Origin: Euwallacea fornicatus
Taxonomy: Eukaryota > Arthropoda > Insecta > Coleoptera > Curculionidae
NCBI RefSeq assembly: GCF_040115645.1
Contig: NC_089555.1
Location: forward strand, 1,054,001 to 1,118,000
Reading direction: 5' to 3'
Length of the DNA stretch: 64,000 nt
Part shown: in pieces, positions 1 through 13,401 of the stretch
Numbering within the stretch: the first letter of the stretch is position 1
Layout: every line of letters starts with the position of its first letter
Notes under the pieces: generated by a model
Databases searched by the model: none
What the model saw: only the letters and a program-made list of their open reading frames with translations
What the model was told of the DNA's origin: nothing
Program-made: the position numbers and the translations under genes

Positions 1-3000
1 GAACTCACCGAAAACTCCGTAAACCTCAAATCCAACTTTCTGGAACTCACCGAGTTGCGGCATGTGCTGGATAAGGCTCGTCAATTCTTCAACGAGCAGG
101 ATGAGGCCAATGGCTACGAATCAGCTCATAAAGTCAGTAACAAACCTGTATATTTGATTATCCAACTGACCACTCATTTTAGGCCCTGATTCCTGATGAT
201 CACAACGCCTCAATGCGAGGTCATCTTGGATTCGTAGCTGGAGTTATCAACAGGGAAAGAGTACCGGCATTTGAAAGGATGCTTTGGAGAGTGTCTAGAG
301 GCAATGTCTTTTTGAAGAGGGCGGAGATTGAAAAGCCACTGGAGGACCCACAGACTGTAAGTCGTCACTGCAATAATTGTTGATATTTTCATAATAGAAA
401 AGATTTTTAGGGTAATGAGCACCACAAAACTGTCTTCGTCGCTTTCTTCCAAGGAGAGCAACTCAAGACTCGCATTAAGAAAGTCTGCTCAGGCTTCCAT
501 GCGTCGCTCTATCCTTGCCCCAACACGCAAAAAGAGCGCTCTGAGATGTTACAAGGGGTGAAAACCAGATTGGAGGACCTGCAGATGGTGTTGAACCAGA
601 CTGAGGATCATAGACAGAGAGTTCTGGTATACATAAGGCCTGTTTAGATGTTTTGGTATTGAAAACAAGGGTTTAGGTGGGGGTTGCCAAAGAGCTGCAA
701 AATTGGAGTGTCATGGTATGCAAAATGAAAGCCATTTATCACACCCTAAACTCGTTTAATATGGACGTATCCAAAAAGTGCCTTATCGGAGAATGCTGGG
801 TGGCGAGTAAAGATATTCCTATGGTGCAAAAAGCCTTAGCTGACGGATCTGTAAGTGGTTACTGTACCAGATCTCAAAATATTAATTTTTTTTATTTTTC
901 AGACTGCTAGTGGAAGCTCAATTCCATCTTTCCTAAACGTCATTCACACCAATGAAATGCCCCCTACTTACAACAAAACCAACAAGTTTACTAGAGGATT
1001 TCAAAATCTTATCGATGTGTACGGAATTGCTTCTTATCGAGAATGCAATCCAGGTATAAGTGCTATCTTTTGTTTTTATTGAATTTCTTTTTAATGCAGT
1101 TTTCAGCCCTTTACACCATAATAACTTTCCCGTTTCTCTTTGCTGTGATGTTCGGTGATAGTGGACATGCGGTTATCATGGCAGCTTTCGGATTGTGGCT
1201 CATTATCTCAGAGAAGAAAATCGCAGCTCAGAAAGGCAAAAGTGAAATTTTCAACATTTTCTTCGGGGGTCGATACATTATCCTACTTATGGGGCTGTTT
1301 TCGTTTTATACCGGGTATACTATCACTAGGGAATTAACAACCATATACCAGGAATTTTAATTATTTTAGATTGGTCTATAATGACGTTTTCTCAAAATCG
1401 CTCAACATCTTCGGATCCTCTTGGTACATTAATCCAAATACTTTAGAGGGAAATTTCTCGGATGATAGCGACTTGTCTACGGAATTTGAGTTGATCCCCA
1501 ATCACAACTATGTGGGCAATCCGTATTTCCTGGGCCTAGATCCTGCTTGGCAGGTATAATATTATGTTTTTATCAGACATTCAGCAACTTATGTAGTTTC
1601 TGTTACAAATGGTGACTGAGCTCTATAAGCTTGCATATACAAGGCTACACGACCTTAATTGAGATATTAAGGTTGAATATGCATAGAATCAATTTAAATC
1701 GATTACATAGAAAAACATGACTTTAAAAATTTATAAATTTTGAAAATTTTACGACAGAATTTCTGTAAACCTGCATAAACGAGGTTGAAGTATCTCTGTC
1801 ATACATGCTTTTTTCAGGTAGCTACAAACAAAATAATATTCTTAAACTCCTTCAAAATGAAGCTCTCCATTGTAATTGCCGTAGTTCACATGCTCTTCGG
1901 TGTCACTGTTAGCACATTCAACTATATGTAAGTCTTAAAAGCATTATTATACATGAAGACTATAATCGCCTTAATTACATTCAGCCATTTCCGCAAGTAC
2001 CACAGCCTTTTCCTCGACTTTCTTCCCCAAATTTTACTTCTCTGCTTCTTATTCCTATGGATGGTGGTCATGATTTTCATCAAATGGATCAAGTACGCCG
2101 CCACATGGGACACTGTGGGTAAGCAAAACGGAAACATCACTACAATCACAGAGTTAAATAAATTTTTAAAATATAGATATAACTCGTGGTAGTTTCTGTG
2201 CCCCTTCAGTGCTCATCTACTTTATTAACATGATGCTGTTCAAAGAAACTGATCAAACAAACTCAAACTGCGATATTTACATGTTTGAAGCCCAAACCAC
2301 CGTTCAAACCATTCTAATTTTCGGAGCTTTGATATGTATGCCTTGGATGCTTCTGGGAAATCCTATTTACATTATGTGTACGAGGAAGAGTTCCAAAGGT
2401 GGAGTTGTTCATGTAAGAATTGCTGGTTTTTAGTGTATTTTGAGTACATCTGCATGATCATTTAATAGGTGAGGAGTAATGGAGATGTCAATCAAGGCCT
2501 GGAAATGAATGAGGTGGCTGCTAATGGTTCTGATGCAACTGCACCTAACGGTTCCTATCACCATGAAGGGGAAGAAGAAGAAGAAGAGCCAATGTCAGAG
2601 ATTTGGGTGCATCAGGCAATCCACACTATTGAATATGTGCTCAGCACCATTTCCCATACCGCATCTTACCTGCGTTTATGGGCCTTGTCACTTGCGCATG
2701 CACGTATGTATTATTTTTCTCCCATTCTTACAGTAAAATATTATTAAACTATTTTCTTAGAACTCTCAGAAGTCTTATGGGAGATGGTCTTCCGTCAAGG
2801 ACTCCAAAAGGAGGGATACATCGGCACAGTCTACATTTTCATTTTTTTCGCGGTTTGGGCTTTGTTTACCATTGCCATTTTGGTGCTAATGGAGGGATTA
2901 TCAGCCTTCTTGCATACTCTTCGTCTTCACTGGGTCGAATTTATGTCGAAGTTTTACGCTGGACAAGGGTACGCTTTTGAACCTTTCTGCTTCAAGAATA

Positions 3001-3032
3001 TTATGGATGAGGAAGAAGAGAGTGCCGATTAG
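1..3032 (+). CDS. Vha100: V-type proton ATPase 116 kDa subunit a, 3' part (5' end outside window)
   Basis: Subunit a of the membrane Vo sector, which forms the proton half-channels of the rotary V-ATPase in endomembranes and apical plasma membranes. Coding exons read as 1-132, 183-356, 411-626, 677-850, 903-1053, 1107-1314, 1370-1553, 1818-1927, 1985-2118, 2177-2412, 2469-2703 and 2761-3032 (stop 3030-3032). All joins are GT-AG and in phase, giving 741 residues. The family is about 830 long, so roughly the first 90 residues lie upstream. Seen: the cytosolic N-terminal domain, then multiple membrane segments beginning with the LYTIITFPFLFAVMFGD block. The C-terminal SHTASYLRLWALSLAHA block contains the essential channel arginine (residue 642 of this fragment). 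An acidic linker (EGEEEEEE) precedes it, and the tail is acidic. The acceptor of exon 10 (2177) is the least certain boundary. Which of the several insect paralogues this is cannot be decided. Confidence 0.96.
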
Positions 3033-6000
3033 CCCGAATTATGATGGTTTTATTCGCTATGACTTATGGCATCTATTAATCCGGATTTCATTTCACTTTT
3101 CTATTGTTTTATTAAGGAAACGAGTCGGGAATAGTTATTTTTGTAGAAGTATCAATATAACTTGTTAGCTTGTTGAAATGAGGTGTTTTGTTTTTCTCCC
3201 TATTAAGACCACAGTTATGTATGTAATATGGATGAGCTTCCGAGGCTTCATAACAAAAATAGAACGAATTATGGCATTCAAATTGATTTGAGAGATTTTC
3301 TTATCCCTTATAGATCAATAACCTCCAAAAGGTGGGAGTCTTGTGTATGAATGGCAGTTTTTTGACGACATAATTGATAATGAAGATTTCTGCTTATTTT
3401 AATTTATCTGTACAATGTTTTTGATAACATTGTCAAGACGTTGATAATATAGCCGTAAATACCCTAAATTAACAACCAGTTTCGAGTTCAAACTAAAAAC
3501 TACTACGATGGCATATCTAGAATTGCAGGTACTGATCTTTAGTTTTTCTGAAATTGTCTTGTAGATAAAGATAAATAGGGAATTCAATATTATATTATTT
3601 GTCTTTGTGGACTGGTGGTGTAGACGGTAGGAAATCGCTGTTTTAAATTTTGATTGATAGAGCATTCGTACTGGTCAACTACAAGAGCCCTTCATGTGAT
3701 GGCGCATAATTTAAATTGTTAATTAGGTTCTTACGGTGTTAAAATTGCGAAAATTGCGGTTTAAAGCACGACTGTTTGTTTTTACTTGCATAAATTGGGT
3801 TATTTATATCGTGTCACTTGAATAGACTATTCGAGACCTCAAAACATTTCTACTGGGCCCCATATTGGCCCAAGAGGAGCACAAATGAGCTCATTTTGGA
3901 AACATCAAAACGTCCTAATGTTTTAGATTTTTAAGATATCTAAAAGTCTCTCTTCATCAAATTTAGATTGGTTATTAAAAAACCTTTGATAATTTTCTTT
4001 CCAGAATTGCGCGACTAAAATAACGATTTAACACCTAAGACATAGTACGTCGATGTTGGCATAAAACAGTGAATAAGTTACACTCATCAAAACCGTACAG
4101 ATTAAACCAATGGGATAATTACGTTCAACGCACATTTAAATCAGGAATCACGCTCATGAGATAAATATACCATTAAGGTAAACTAATTAAATGACAAAAT
4201 TGCAGCATTTTCTCTTAACTGGACCAATTTTAACCATCTGAATGGCATAAATCCAGCCTTGACCGTGCATACACAAATAAGACGGAAGTAGTTCGTGCCA
4301 ATTTACCACTTTAATTGGGCAGCAGTTGACCGTGATGACGTTCGAGGCATTATGTATTCGGCAAAGAGAAAATTTGCTATATTACTATCTTCAATTTTGC
4401 AATATTTCTGTTATTGACGTAGATTGCTGATGCACAACTCAAATAAATCGAATATAATTAATAGAAGTTCGTTCGTATATCAACGAAGTTGCCCATTTTG
4501 TAGCACTCGAATTCCCAACGAATAAATCTTGCGTAGTAATAATGGATTTAGGAATTTCTCGACAATTTCAATAAATTTAATTTAACAAGCAACTCATGTT
4601 CGAAAATTAAACATTTTCACAAAAATACTGGCAACACAAGGGACCCTCCCTTTCTGTACACGGACTTAATGCGTCTAGGCTAGACAAAAAGGGTTGTCGG
4701 ATCAGCCCATTATGATTAAGGGTGAGAAAGTTGAATTCAGAGGGGTCTTTTGTGAAGGATAAAGTTTATTATCTACAAGAGTCAGCTGCCGCAAAACTTT
4801 TGCTTTCTAGATTTACAAGTTATTTGAAAACTACTATGGATTAGTAACACACGGTAACAGCCACAGCGTTTGCCCTACTACAAAAAGTAATATGGACGTT
4901 AATTTTGCGTGCATAAGTACCTAAGGGTAGAAATGTGTGCATATGAGTCACGACCAACCCCACGTTTTCCCACAAATATATTAGTTGGACACATGCATTT
5001 TGTCTTTGGGCAATCAGTGAATATTTATTGCCTCAATTTTCTTGTCGAATTCTAATGCAAGTGGGGAAAATAATTTTTCGAGTACTTTGTGGAGGGGAGT
5101 AAGACATCATTCCTATAACGAACCGGCACTAACCCCCCGAAAAGACCGATAGCGCTCCGATGTCGCAGCCGTTAACATGACACATTATCTATGAGCAATA
5201 GGGCAGCAGGATCTCTGATTTTTTCTTTATTTACCGAGGGGTTGTACCCTCTAAGCTTACATCAATCTAAACACTATAGAGAGTTTTCGATGTTCATTCC
5301 TATTTACTCTAAACTCAATTGTAACTTTGCTAACCTTACAAGGACATCGATTTGCTCCCGACTTAACGTGGACATTTGCAAATTTGGGGCCTTTAAGCGG
5401 CGAAAAATTGAACGAGCAACAGGCCATTCCTGAGGGACGTCATGGAGGCGACATACGAAAACTCCCAATCGAGGGACCTCGATCGCGATTTGGACTGAAG
5501 AATTCAGTAAAAGTTCGACCGTTGCGCTCGTAACTTCACCATACTTTAAAGTTGCGCAAGTAAGGGCGCATTATTCAAGTTCAGTGTTAAGGGTCGGGGA
5601 CGGCCGGATTTTCGCGACCATGAGAAGAATGTTCTTGAGTTATCTGGAATTTTGAGTGCCGAGTAAGCTAACTTTTTTCGATAAACTTCATGTTGTGAAA
5701 TTAAGTTTTTAGCGTTTACGTGCACTGCGAAATCGGTAGGTGAAGCAATTACAAAATTGAGATTTGCAGACAAACCTCTTTTACGGCTGGTCCATTGACT
5801 ACAATCAGTCGCTACAGATAGATTACTTTTACTTTATTACTTAAAAGATATTCATTGAGTTTACGCAGGACAGGTACTGCGTAAACGTTAAAAAATCTTG
5901 AACCATTTTTCGCTCAAAAAAAAAAAAAAAAAAAAAATTAAAAAAAAGAAAAAAATTAAATCTTCTATTGAAATCAATTTTATCGTTCAAGAAGGTGAAA

Positions 6001-8592
6001 GGGGAGGGGCAGTCGGCAAATCTACGAGATAACACTTTAATTCGCATGATGTAATTCAATCAGGGACATTAATTTCAAATCGCTGTCTAAACAAGCAATC
6101 CAGCTACAAAAAGAAATAATGCAAATTCCCGTACCTCAGCGTGCAGGGTAAGGAACATCTGCGTGTGCTCTTCGATTATTATTGTCTATCGCGGGCCTCT
6201 TCGGAAATATTGCGTAAATAATAACACACGAAATCACTAAAACAAATAAAGTTTCAAAGTAAACAATGCCGGTTTTAAATAAATTCGGCCGATATTATGG
6301 CCAATAAACGCGAGTGATTTATTGGAAGCCCCGTAAAGTTCGAATTTTTGGAAAATTGCTATCAAAGCAAAGTGCACTGCATCGGCTTAAACGACGGAAT
6401 CGAAGCTTTTCCAAAAAAAAAAAAAAATTAATGAGCAACGGTTTGTTTATACAGTTTTATCACTTGTTTAATTAATCGAAACACAAGGCATCTGATTATT
6501 ATGCTTAAACAAAAATAAAAATGGATAAATTCCGGATTAGGTCCATGAGTACCACCATACGTAACAGGTGTGATAAGATCTCACTCAGAACGTCAACTTG
6601 ATTTACAATGTGTATAAATAAGAGTCGTATAAACAGGCACTTAAGTATGATTTTAGAATGATCCATTATAGCACGTTATCACGTCAGGGACGTTAAAATA
6701 CGTTTTTGTTTGAATAATGAAGACATGCCAAAAATTACTTGACTCCGCTTTAAAGGCGCTGAATTAGAAGGTAAGTCTAAAATAAACCATCTGAGTTAAT
6801 TGAGTGAATTGAGTCGGCTCAAATGTCTTAATTAGAAAATTGTTTTACATGTGTGTATGTGACTGAACTTGTGGGCTGAGCCCCTTTTCTGGTTCAAGAC
6901 GAATCGTTTTGATAAAAATACTTAATGAATCCTAATTAATTGCCTGCTCTCGTTGTTAACAATAATTATAAGGCATATGTGGTTTTATTAGAATTTCTTA
7001 GCGCCATTTTGGTAGTTTACCAGTGCGAGGCAGATACAATTAACCGGCCAATAAGAATTCTTTCCAGACATAAAAAAAAAATAAAAAAAAAAAAAAAATT
7101 GGAATCCATTTCGCTAATAAATCTAACGCGACTTTCCCATAAATTTCGATAATATAGATATCCCGCTTGCCAATATCTTTATCATTTTTACTACACACTT
7201 CAGCAATGCCCACAAACCACAAATTAGTAATAAAATATTGTGCTTATTAAAAGCATTTGATGGGATGCCAAAAAAATCCAATAGGAAGCCCGAGATGCGG
7301 GTGGGCTGAACCCAACAGACCTAAACTTTTATGGTACCCCTATGATTAATTTAACCGCTCTCATTATTTGGTATGGCGTAATTGTTATGGTGTCAAGTTT
7401 CTTATTGTGGGCAATCACGGCCTGATGCACCCATCTACGGTCTTAATAGATAAATGCGTTGGTTGACAATAAGGCCTGATATGTCGCAGATCCTTTCTTC
7501 GATCGTGCCCCCTGCCATCACCAATAGAGCACATTCGGGAATTCAAAAATGCGCCACAAAATAATAAATGCCTAAAAATACTCCACGTTTCATGTTATTG
7601 GGTCAAAGAACGTTGCTTCGGCGGATCATGTTTGATATTAGGTCAGAATGTGTGACAATAATAATAATTGATTAAAATAGATTCTTGCGTGCTTTTGGCA
7701 CTAAACATAAACAGACAATATGGGCAAAGTTCGGAAAGTTCGCAAAATGCAGTCTTGGACTCGAGGCGACAATGAACAACGCAATGAAACTGTATATTGT
7801 TTGGTAAACAGACAGGAAGAACGAAATCAATAGGCACAGCAGGAAGGAAATTCCTATGGTGTGTAGGGTTTCCACGAACACCTGACAAGCAACACTAAAA
7901 ATATGTTCAGGAGGCGAAATCTTCGAGTTTAAGATTTCTTGAGCAGATGATACGAGGTACGACTTGAAAACCACCATCAGTTCGTTAAACCAAAATGACT
8001 CAACTGAAACGTTTTTAATTTGCGAAGAACAGAAGCAAAAATTGCATTATTGTTCATTAATTGTGTAACTAAAGCTGCTTGGTACCGTACAGAGCAGGGC
8101 GAGAGGATTAATTTGATACATTTTCAAGTTTCCAAAATGTCGATAAGCATCGGAACTTAGAAACCATTTAAACCAACTTGAATGCGGAAAACTAAAATTG
8201 CCAGCAAATAATTCTGAAACAATCATGAGAAATTGTGAACAACTTTACCGAGAAAAACTTAGGATCTCATTGAGCTTAAGGTCCTTTCGAGCGTTCCACA
8301 TTGCCATTACCTCAACCAGTATAAAAATATGTTTCTTGCTGGAAGACAAACATGACACAAATTCAAAGAACTTCATTGTGAATAAATTAATAATTTTCTT
8401 TGGAAAAGTAAGATCGACTTGTTAAATTCGATATCCCGGGAAATAAACGAACATTGTAATGAGTTGTAACCTGGATCTTAGGTACATCTGGAATACTGCA
8501 CTTACCTGGAAATCCATTGTTTGAAAAGAAGCGGAAAAAGTCGTAAGGCGTATCTTTGATGTTTACTTCATTTCAGGAACTTTAATCTCATC
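3033..8592. other. Intergenic stretch between V-ATPase a and aminopeptidase N
   Basis: AT-rich sequence with A-runs near 5919-5957 and 7070-7100 and no frame resembling a known protein. It should hold the 3' UTR of the upstream gene and the promoter and non-coding first exon of the aminopeptidase: a good acceptor (TTTCAG) ends at about 8577, just before its ATG. A hydrophobic open frame on the minus strand at 7672-7977 is discussed under findings. Nothing else is supportable. Confidence 0.5.
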
Positions 8593-11500
8593 ATGACCCA
8601 CAACAACCACGAAAACCTGTCCATGATGGACGCCGTCACCACTAAATACGGCAAAACCACCTTCGTGACTGTAACCAAGACTTTAGCTATCATTTTAGTG
8701 GTCATTTTCTTTATCTGCCTGGTAGCGACTGGACTTTTAGTGTATAGTTTCACTTCGTGTCCGAAGAATGGCACTGCTTTCGTAACGGGCCCAGTCGAGG
8801 ATAGTGTTAGTGCTAAACAAGCCACTTCTTTATGTGATACTAGACGAACGACGGAGGCGCAAACCACCACTCGAATTCTGCAGCTAACTGCAATTACTGA
8901 ACCAACAGCAACGACAACGACTCCAAAGACCATGGTCAAAAACCTGGATATTCGGCTGCCAAAGAGTATAGTTCCGGACTCGTATCAGATCCATTTAATT
9001 CCATTCATCCACGAGGGAAACTTCACGTTCCACGGAGAAGAAACTATCCTTATCAACGTCACCGAATCCAGTAGTAGTGTGACGTTACACTCGATGTCTT
9101 TGATTATTGAGGCAGTGAATGTTAGAAATTTGAAGAACGAGAGCATATCGATTAAAAATGAAGGCACCAAAGAAAGGCAGCAATTCATCATATTTGATTT
9201 GGATGGGACATTAGAGGCCGGTCATCAATATTACATTTATATTAAATTTAAAGGTGTGCTCAATGACATGCTGCAGGGCTTTTATCGGAGCAGCTACGTC
9301 GAAAATAATGTCACCAGGTTAGTTTGAAATGATGTGAAGCTGGAAAATTAATATCCGTTTTCCAGATGGATCGCCGCCACACAATTCCAATCGACGGATG
9401 CTAGGAGGGCATTTCCATGCTTCGACGAACCTGCGTTTAAGGCAAAATTTCAAATTAACATTGCTAGGCCGAGAAATATGATCGCGATATCGAATATGCC
9501 CAGAAGCAGAAGCACTCAACATGTGTAAGTTTTTTGTAAAAAAAAAATCGTTCGATACATTTTTTGAGTTACATTCTCCAGGAATGATCTACCTGATTAC
9601 GTTTGGGACCATTTCGAGGAAAGTTTGCCCATGTCTACTTACCTAGTGGCTTTCGTAGTATCCGATTTCAAGAACATCAGCAATGGAATATTCAGTGTAT
9701 GGGCCAGAGCTAGTGCTTTATCCCAAGCAAAGTATTAGTGGAGCTGAACTACTCATTATTGTTTTTTTACGAACACTTTGCAGGTTTGCCCTTGATATCG
9801 GACCCGGGATTCTTAAACACTACGAGAAGTTCTTCGGAAGTAAATATCCATTGCCAAAAGTTGATATGGTGGCCATATCTGATTTTTCGGCAGGGGCCAT
9901 GGAAAACTGGGGACTTATTACCTATCGGTAAGATTCGCTTGTAATTTAGATTTCGTGTTGTGCAAATATCTCAATAAATCTTCATTGGACCTATTCATAG
10001 AAATGTAGTAAACGGTTGAGATCACACAAAATTATCCAAAAATCGATTCGCATTTGGACATGGACATCATTTATCGTAGTCGCTCATCAGTTTCATAAAT
10101 TTTCTGCGATGTTTTGCAATATGTGAAATTTCTTTAAACTTCGGTAACAAGTAGCATAAACAATACGTTATTTAGGGAGCCCGCTCTTTTATACGAAAAA
10201 GGTGTCTCAAGTGGCGTGAGCAAGCAGAGAATAGCGCACGTGGTGGCTCACGAGTTGGCCCATCAATGGTTCGGCAATTTGGTAACTCCTGTGTGGTGGG
10301 AGGATGTCTGGCTAAACGAGGGCTTCGCAACTTACGTCGAATTCTTAGGCGCTCACGCTGTTAGTAAATCACTGTGGGCACTTAATATTTTGCAATAAAA
10401 ATATTTTTAAGGTGAATCCTAAATGGAAGGACCTCGACTTATTTTTAGTTAGCGAATTGCACGAATCTCTCAGCTTGGACGCCCTGAAATCTTCGCATCC
10501 GATATCTGTGAAAGTTAACGATCCCGAGGAGGTGAACGATATATTCGATAAAATATCATACTCGAAAGGTAACACTAACATATCCCCTCATCAAGATATG
10601 GACATTGACTTATTACAGGAGCATCGATAATACGTATGATGAGAGAGTTCCTGGGAGACGAAATATTTCATTCGGGGCTGCACAAATATCTCAAAAATAG
10701 GTATATCAGTAGCAATTTTATAATGATTTACTCTTCTAATGAAACTTCTTTTAAGAATGTTTAAAAACGCTGAACAAGATGACCTCTGGCAAACTCTGAC
10801 AGATCAGGCTTCTGGAACAGAAGTTCTGCCCAAAAACACGACTGTGAAGGAAATTATGGATACCTGGACATTACAAACAGGGTTTCCTGTCGTTACAGCC
10901 AAACGGTCGCAAAGTAAAGGTCATTTAGTTATCAGTCAAGAAAGATACGTATTGAATTCAAATGAATTGGAGGACCAAACATTATGGTGACTAATAGTCC
11001 ATTTATATAAAACCAATAGATAGGACATTTTATTAAGCCAGTTCTGAAGACGTTTTAATGATCCAAGGAAAAGTTCTCGAACCCTTGTATCAATTGGAAC
11101 GGCTAATACTCGTGGCTAACAGAAGTTTAATTATGCTAATAATGGACTGGCTTATAGGGCTGTCCTGTCCACTGGCCTCGTGTAAACGAACCACAAAACT
11201 CTCCTGTATAATAGGCAGTTCACAACAAAATCTTTTAGGTGGATTCCAATCAGCGTTTTCGATAGCACAAGCAAGAAAACACAAACGTGGCTAAAGAAAG
11301 AGAGACAAATTCTCCTGAGTGACTCAATTTCTCCTGAATCGTCGTGGTATTTGCTTAATCTCCATCAAACTAGCTACTATAGGTAAAAATCTCCAACTTC
11401 AAAAGTATATAATGTTAAACCATCGTTTCTAAGGGTAAACTACGACGTAGACAACTGGAAAGCTTTAACAAAGCAGTTACTCAAAAGCCACCATGCGATT

Positions 11501-12757
11501 AATTCAAAGAACCGCGCCCAAATGATTGATGATGCAATGAATTTGGCTTATGGTGGATATCTGGATTACAACATTGCCTTCAATGTGACCCTCTATCTCA
11601 GAAATGAGAGGCAATTCGGGCCGTGGAAAACCGCCCTTAATAACTTTCAGTTCCTCTACAACATGTTCATTCGAACGGGCCATTTTGACAAATTTAAAGT
11701 GAGCTTTTTATGAATTTAATTAGCTTTAATTTTTCTTTGTTGATTTGATCTAGGTTTACTTGATTTCATTACTAAAAGATTTCTACAAAGATCTGACTTT
11801 CAAAGAGAGTTTGAATGACGATCCTACCCAGGTGCTTAATCGAATGGAAATCGTGGATTATGCTTGCAAACTGGGGCTGAAACACTGCATCTTACAAGCA
11901 GTTCAGCTGTTTCAAAATTGGAGAAACAGCGCCAATCCCGATAAAGAGAATTTGTAAATGCTCTTCTCAAACACACACGACTTAAGTCAATTAACATTTT
12001 CTTTAGGATCAATCCTGACCTTCGTCAAACAGTCTATTGCACCGCAATTGGTGATGGAAGTCAAGAAGAATGGGAATTTGCTTGGGGTCGGTACTTAAAT
12101 ACTAACGTTGCTAGCGACAAAGAAATACTCCTCAATTCATTGGCGTGCTCCAAGGATATTTGGATTTTAAGCAGGTATTTTGAAATATTATCCACTAACC
12201 TTTTATCTGAAATTGACAATCGCTTTTCTTCCGTAGATATCTGGAATGGTCAATAACAGAGAATTCGGGAATCAGGAAACAAGACACTGCTAGGGTATTT
12301 GCTTCAGTTTCTGAGAATCCGATTGGATATGATTTGGCGTATCGGTTTTTGAAAACGCACTGGAAGAGGATATTGGATTAGTGAGTATGCAACATTTTAA
12401 TACGTGACACTTTAATGATTTTCCTATTAAAGTAATAAAATAAAGAATATTAATTTTCCAGCTTGGGACATACATCTCTATCTCTGAGCAGCTTAGTAAG
12501 CTCATCCACTCAGAAATTCAACACAGAGGAGGAAGTTAATGACGTATGTGATAGTTACGTAAACTGGATAAATTATGCAATCGTAGTTTTCTATCAATTT
12601 TTAGTTCAAGACATTCGTAGAGAAGAACAAAGATAAATTGGGAATCGCCTTTAGGACAGCCCAACAATCCATTGAGCAGGGAGATGCGAACACCCGGTGG
12701 ATGGCCCGACACTTCAACGTGGTTAGAAAATGGTTGGAGGTTACTATGACAGGATAG
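8593..12757 (+). CDS. Aminopeptidase N, M1 family, type II membrane protein (complete)
   Basis: Zinc exopeptidase that removes neutral N-terminal residues from peptides. Exons 8593-9317, 9366-9524, 9582-9731, 9784-9927, 10176-10359, 10412-10568, 10619-10700, 10756-10986, 11239-11382, 11434-11698, 11754-11953, 12007-12174, 12237-12380, 12462-12543 and 12605-12757 join in phase to 995 residues. Seen: a short cytosolic tail, one membrane anchor at about residues 29-51, and a Thr-rich stalk to about residue 115. The M1 domain follows, with substrate-binding GAMENWG at 382-388, zinc motif HELAH at 418-422, third zinc ligand Glu441 in NEGFATY, and catalytic Tyr504 in ISYSKG. An ERAP1-like C-terminal domain completes it. 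All catalytic residues are present, so it should be active. With an N-terminal anchor and no hydrophobic C-terminal tail it is not the GPI-anchored midgut type (the Cry-toxin receptor class); it is closer to the transmembrane APN type. Substrate and tissue are not readable from sequence. Confidence 0.96.
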
Positions 12758-13401
12758 GGAGCAGTAAAACATTTACCAACATACTTAAAATATTCGACGG
12801 CTTTAGCTAGGGGACTTTTTCTCCATTTAAGCTTGGATTAATGCAATCTTAGCCCTTAGCAAATATTTATCTACCGGATTATGTCAACAAGAAGTTATTC
12901 GTCATTAAAATAATTGAATTATGTAAGATTTCTTAAGAATTCATTATTTTGTAAGTTTTGTAAATATCTACGATATGATCAAATTATCAGTAAGTACATT
13001 TAACCAAAAATTCTATCAAATACAAAATAATTTTTATTTATTTCTTCTGGTCACTATATATGGCGTTCCAAATTATTGACCTTTTATGTATGTATTGAGA
13101 TCTCCGACATTATACAAGCTACAAAGTCGGTGGAATGAAGAATGACAATTATATTTGTATTGAAGTGACGGTAATTTTGAAAAAATGAAAAAGATTCGTT
13201 TTCAAAAAACATTGTAATTCCTTTATTTTCCAAAATAGCCGAAAACTGTAACATTTCTTAGTGCACTTTATGAGAGAAATATGCTTATGAAATTTCATTT
13301 TCTACAGGCATATAGTGCACATATACTCACCGTTACTCAATTCTGGTGCCTCCTCATGGTCATGCATTCAAACAACTAGATTTGAATTTGAAACTACTTT
13401 A
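12758..13401. other. Convergent 3' intergenic region
   Basis: Separates the stop of the aminopeptidase (+) from the stop of the zinc-finger gene (-). AT-rich, with several possible poly(A) signals for the minus gene (TTTATT on the plus strand near 13034 and 13221). No coding potential seen. Confidence 0.6.

Noticed and set aside
5191..5533. Overlapping plus-strand frames in a slightly GC-richer patch
   Set aside because: No homology, no start context and no splice partners; could at most be part of a 5' UTR.
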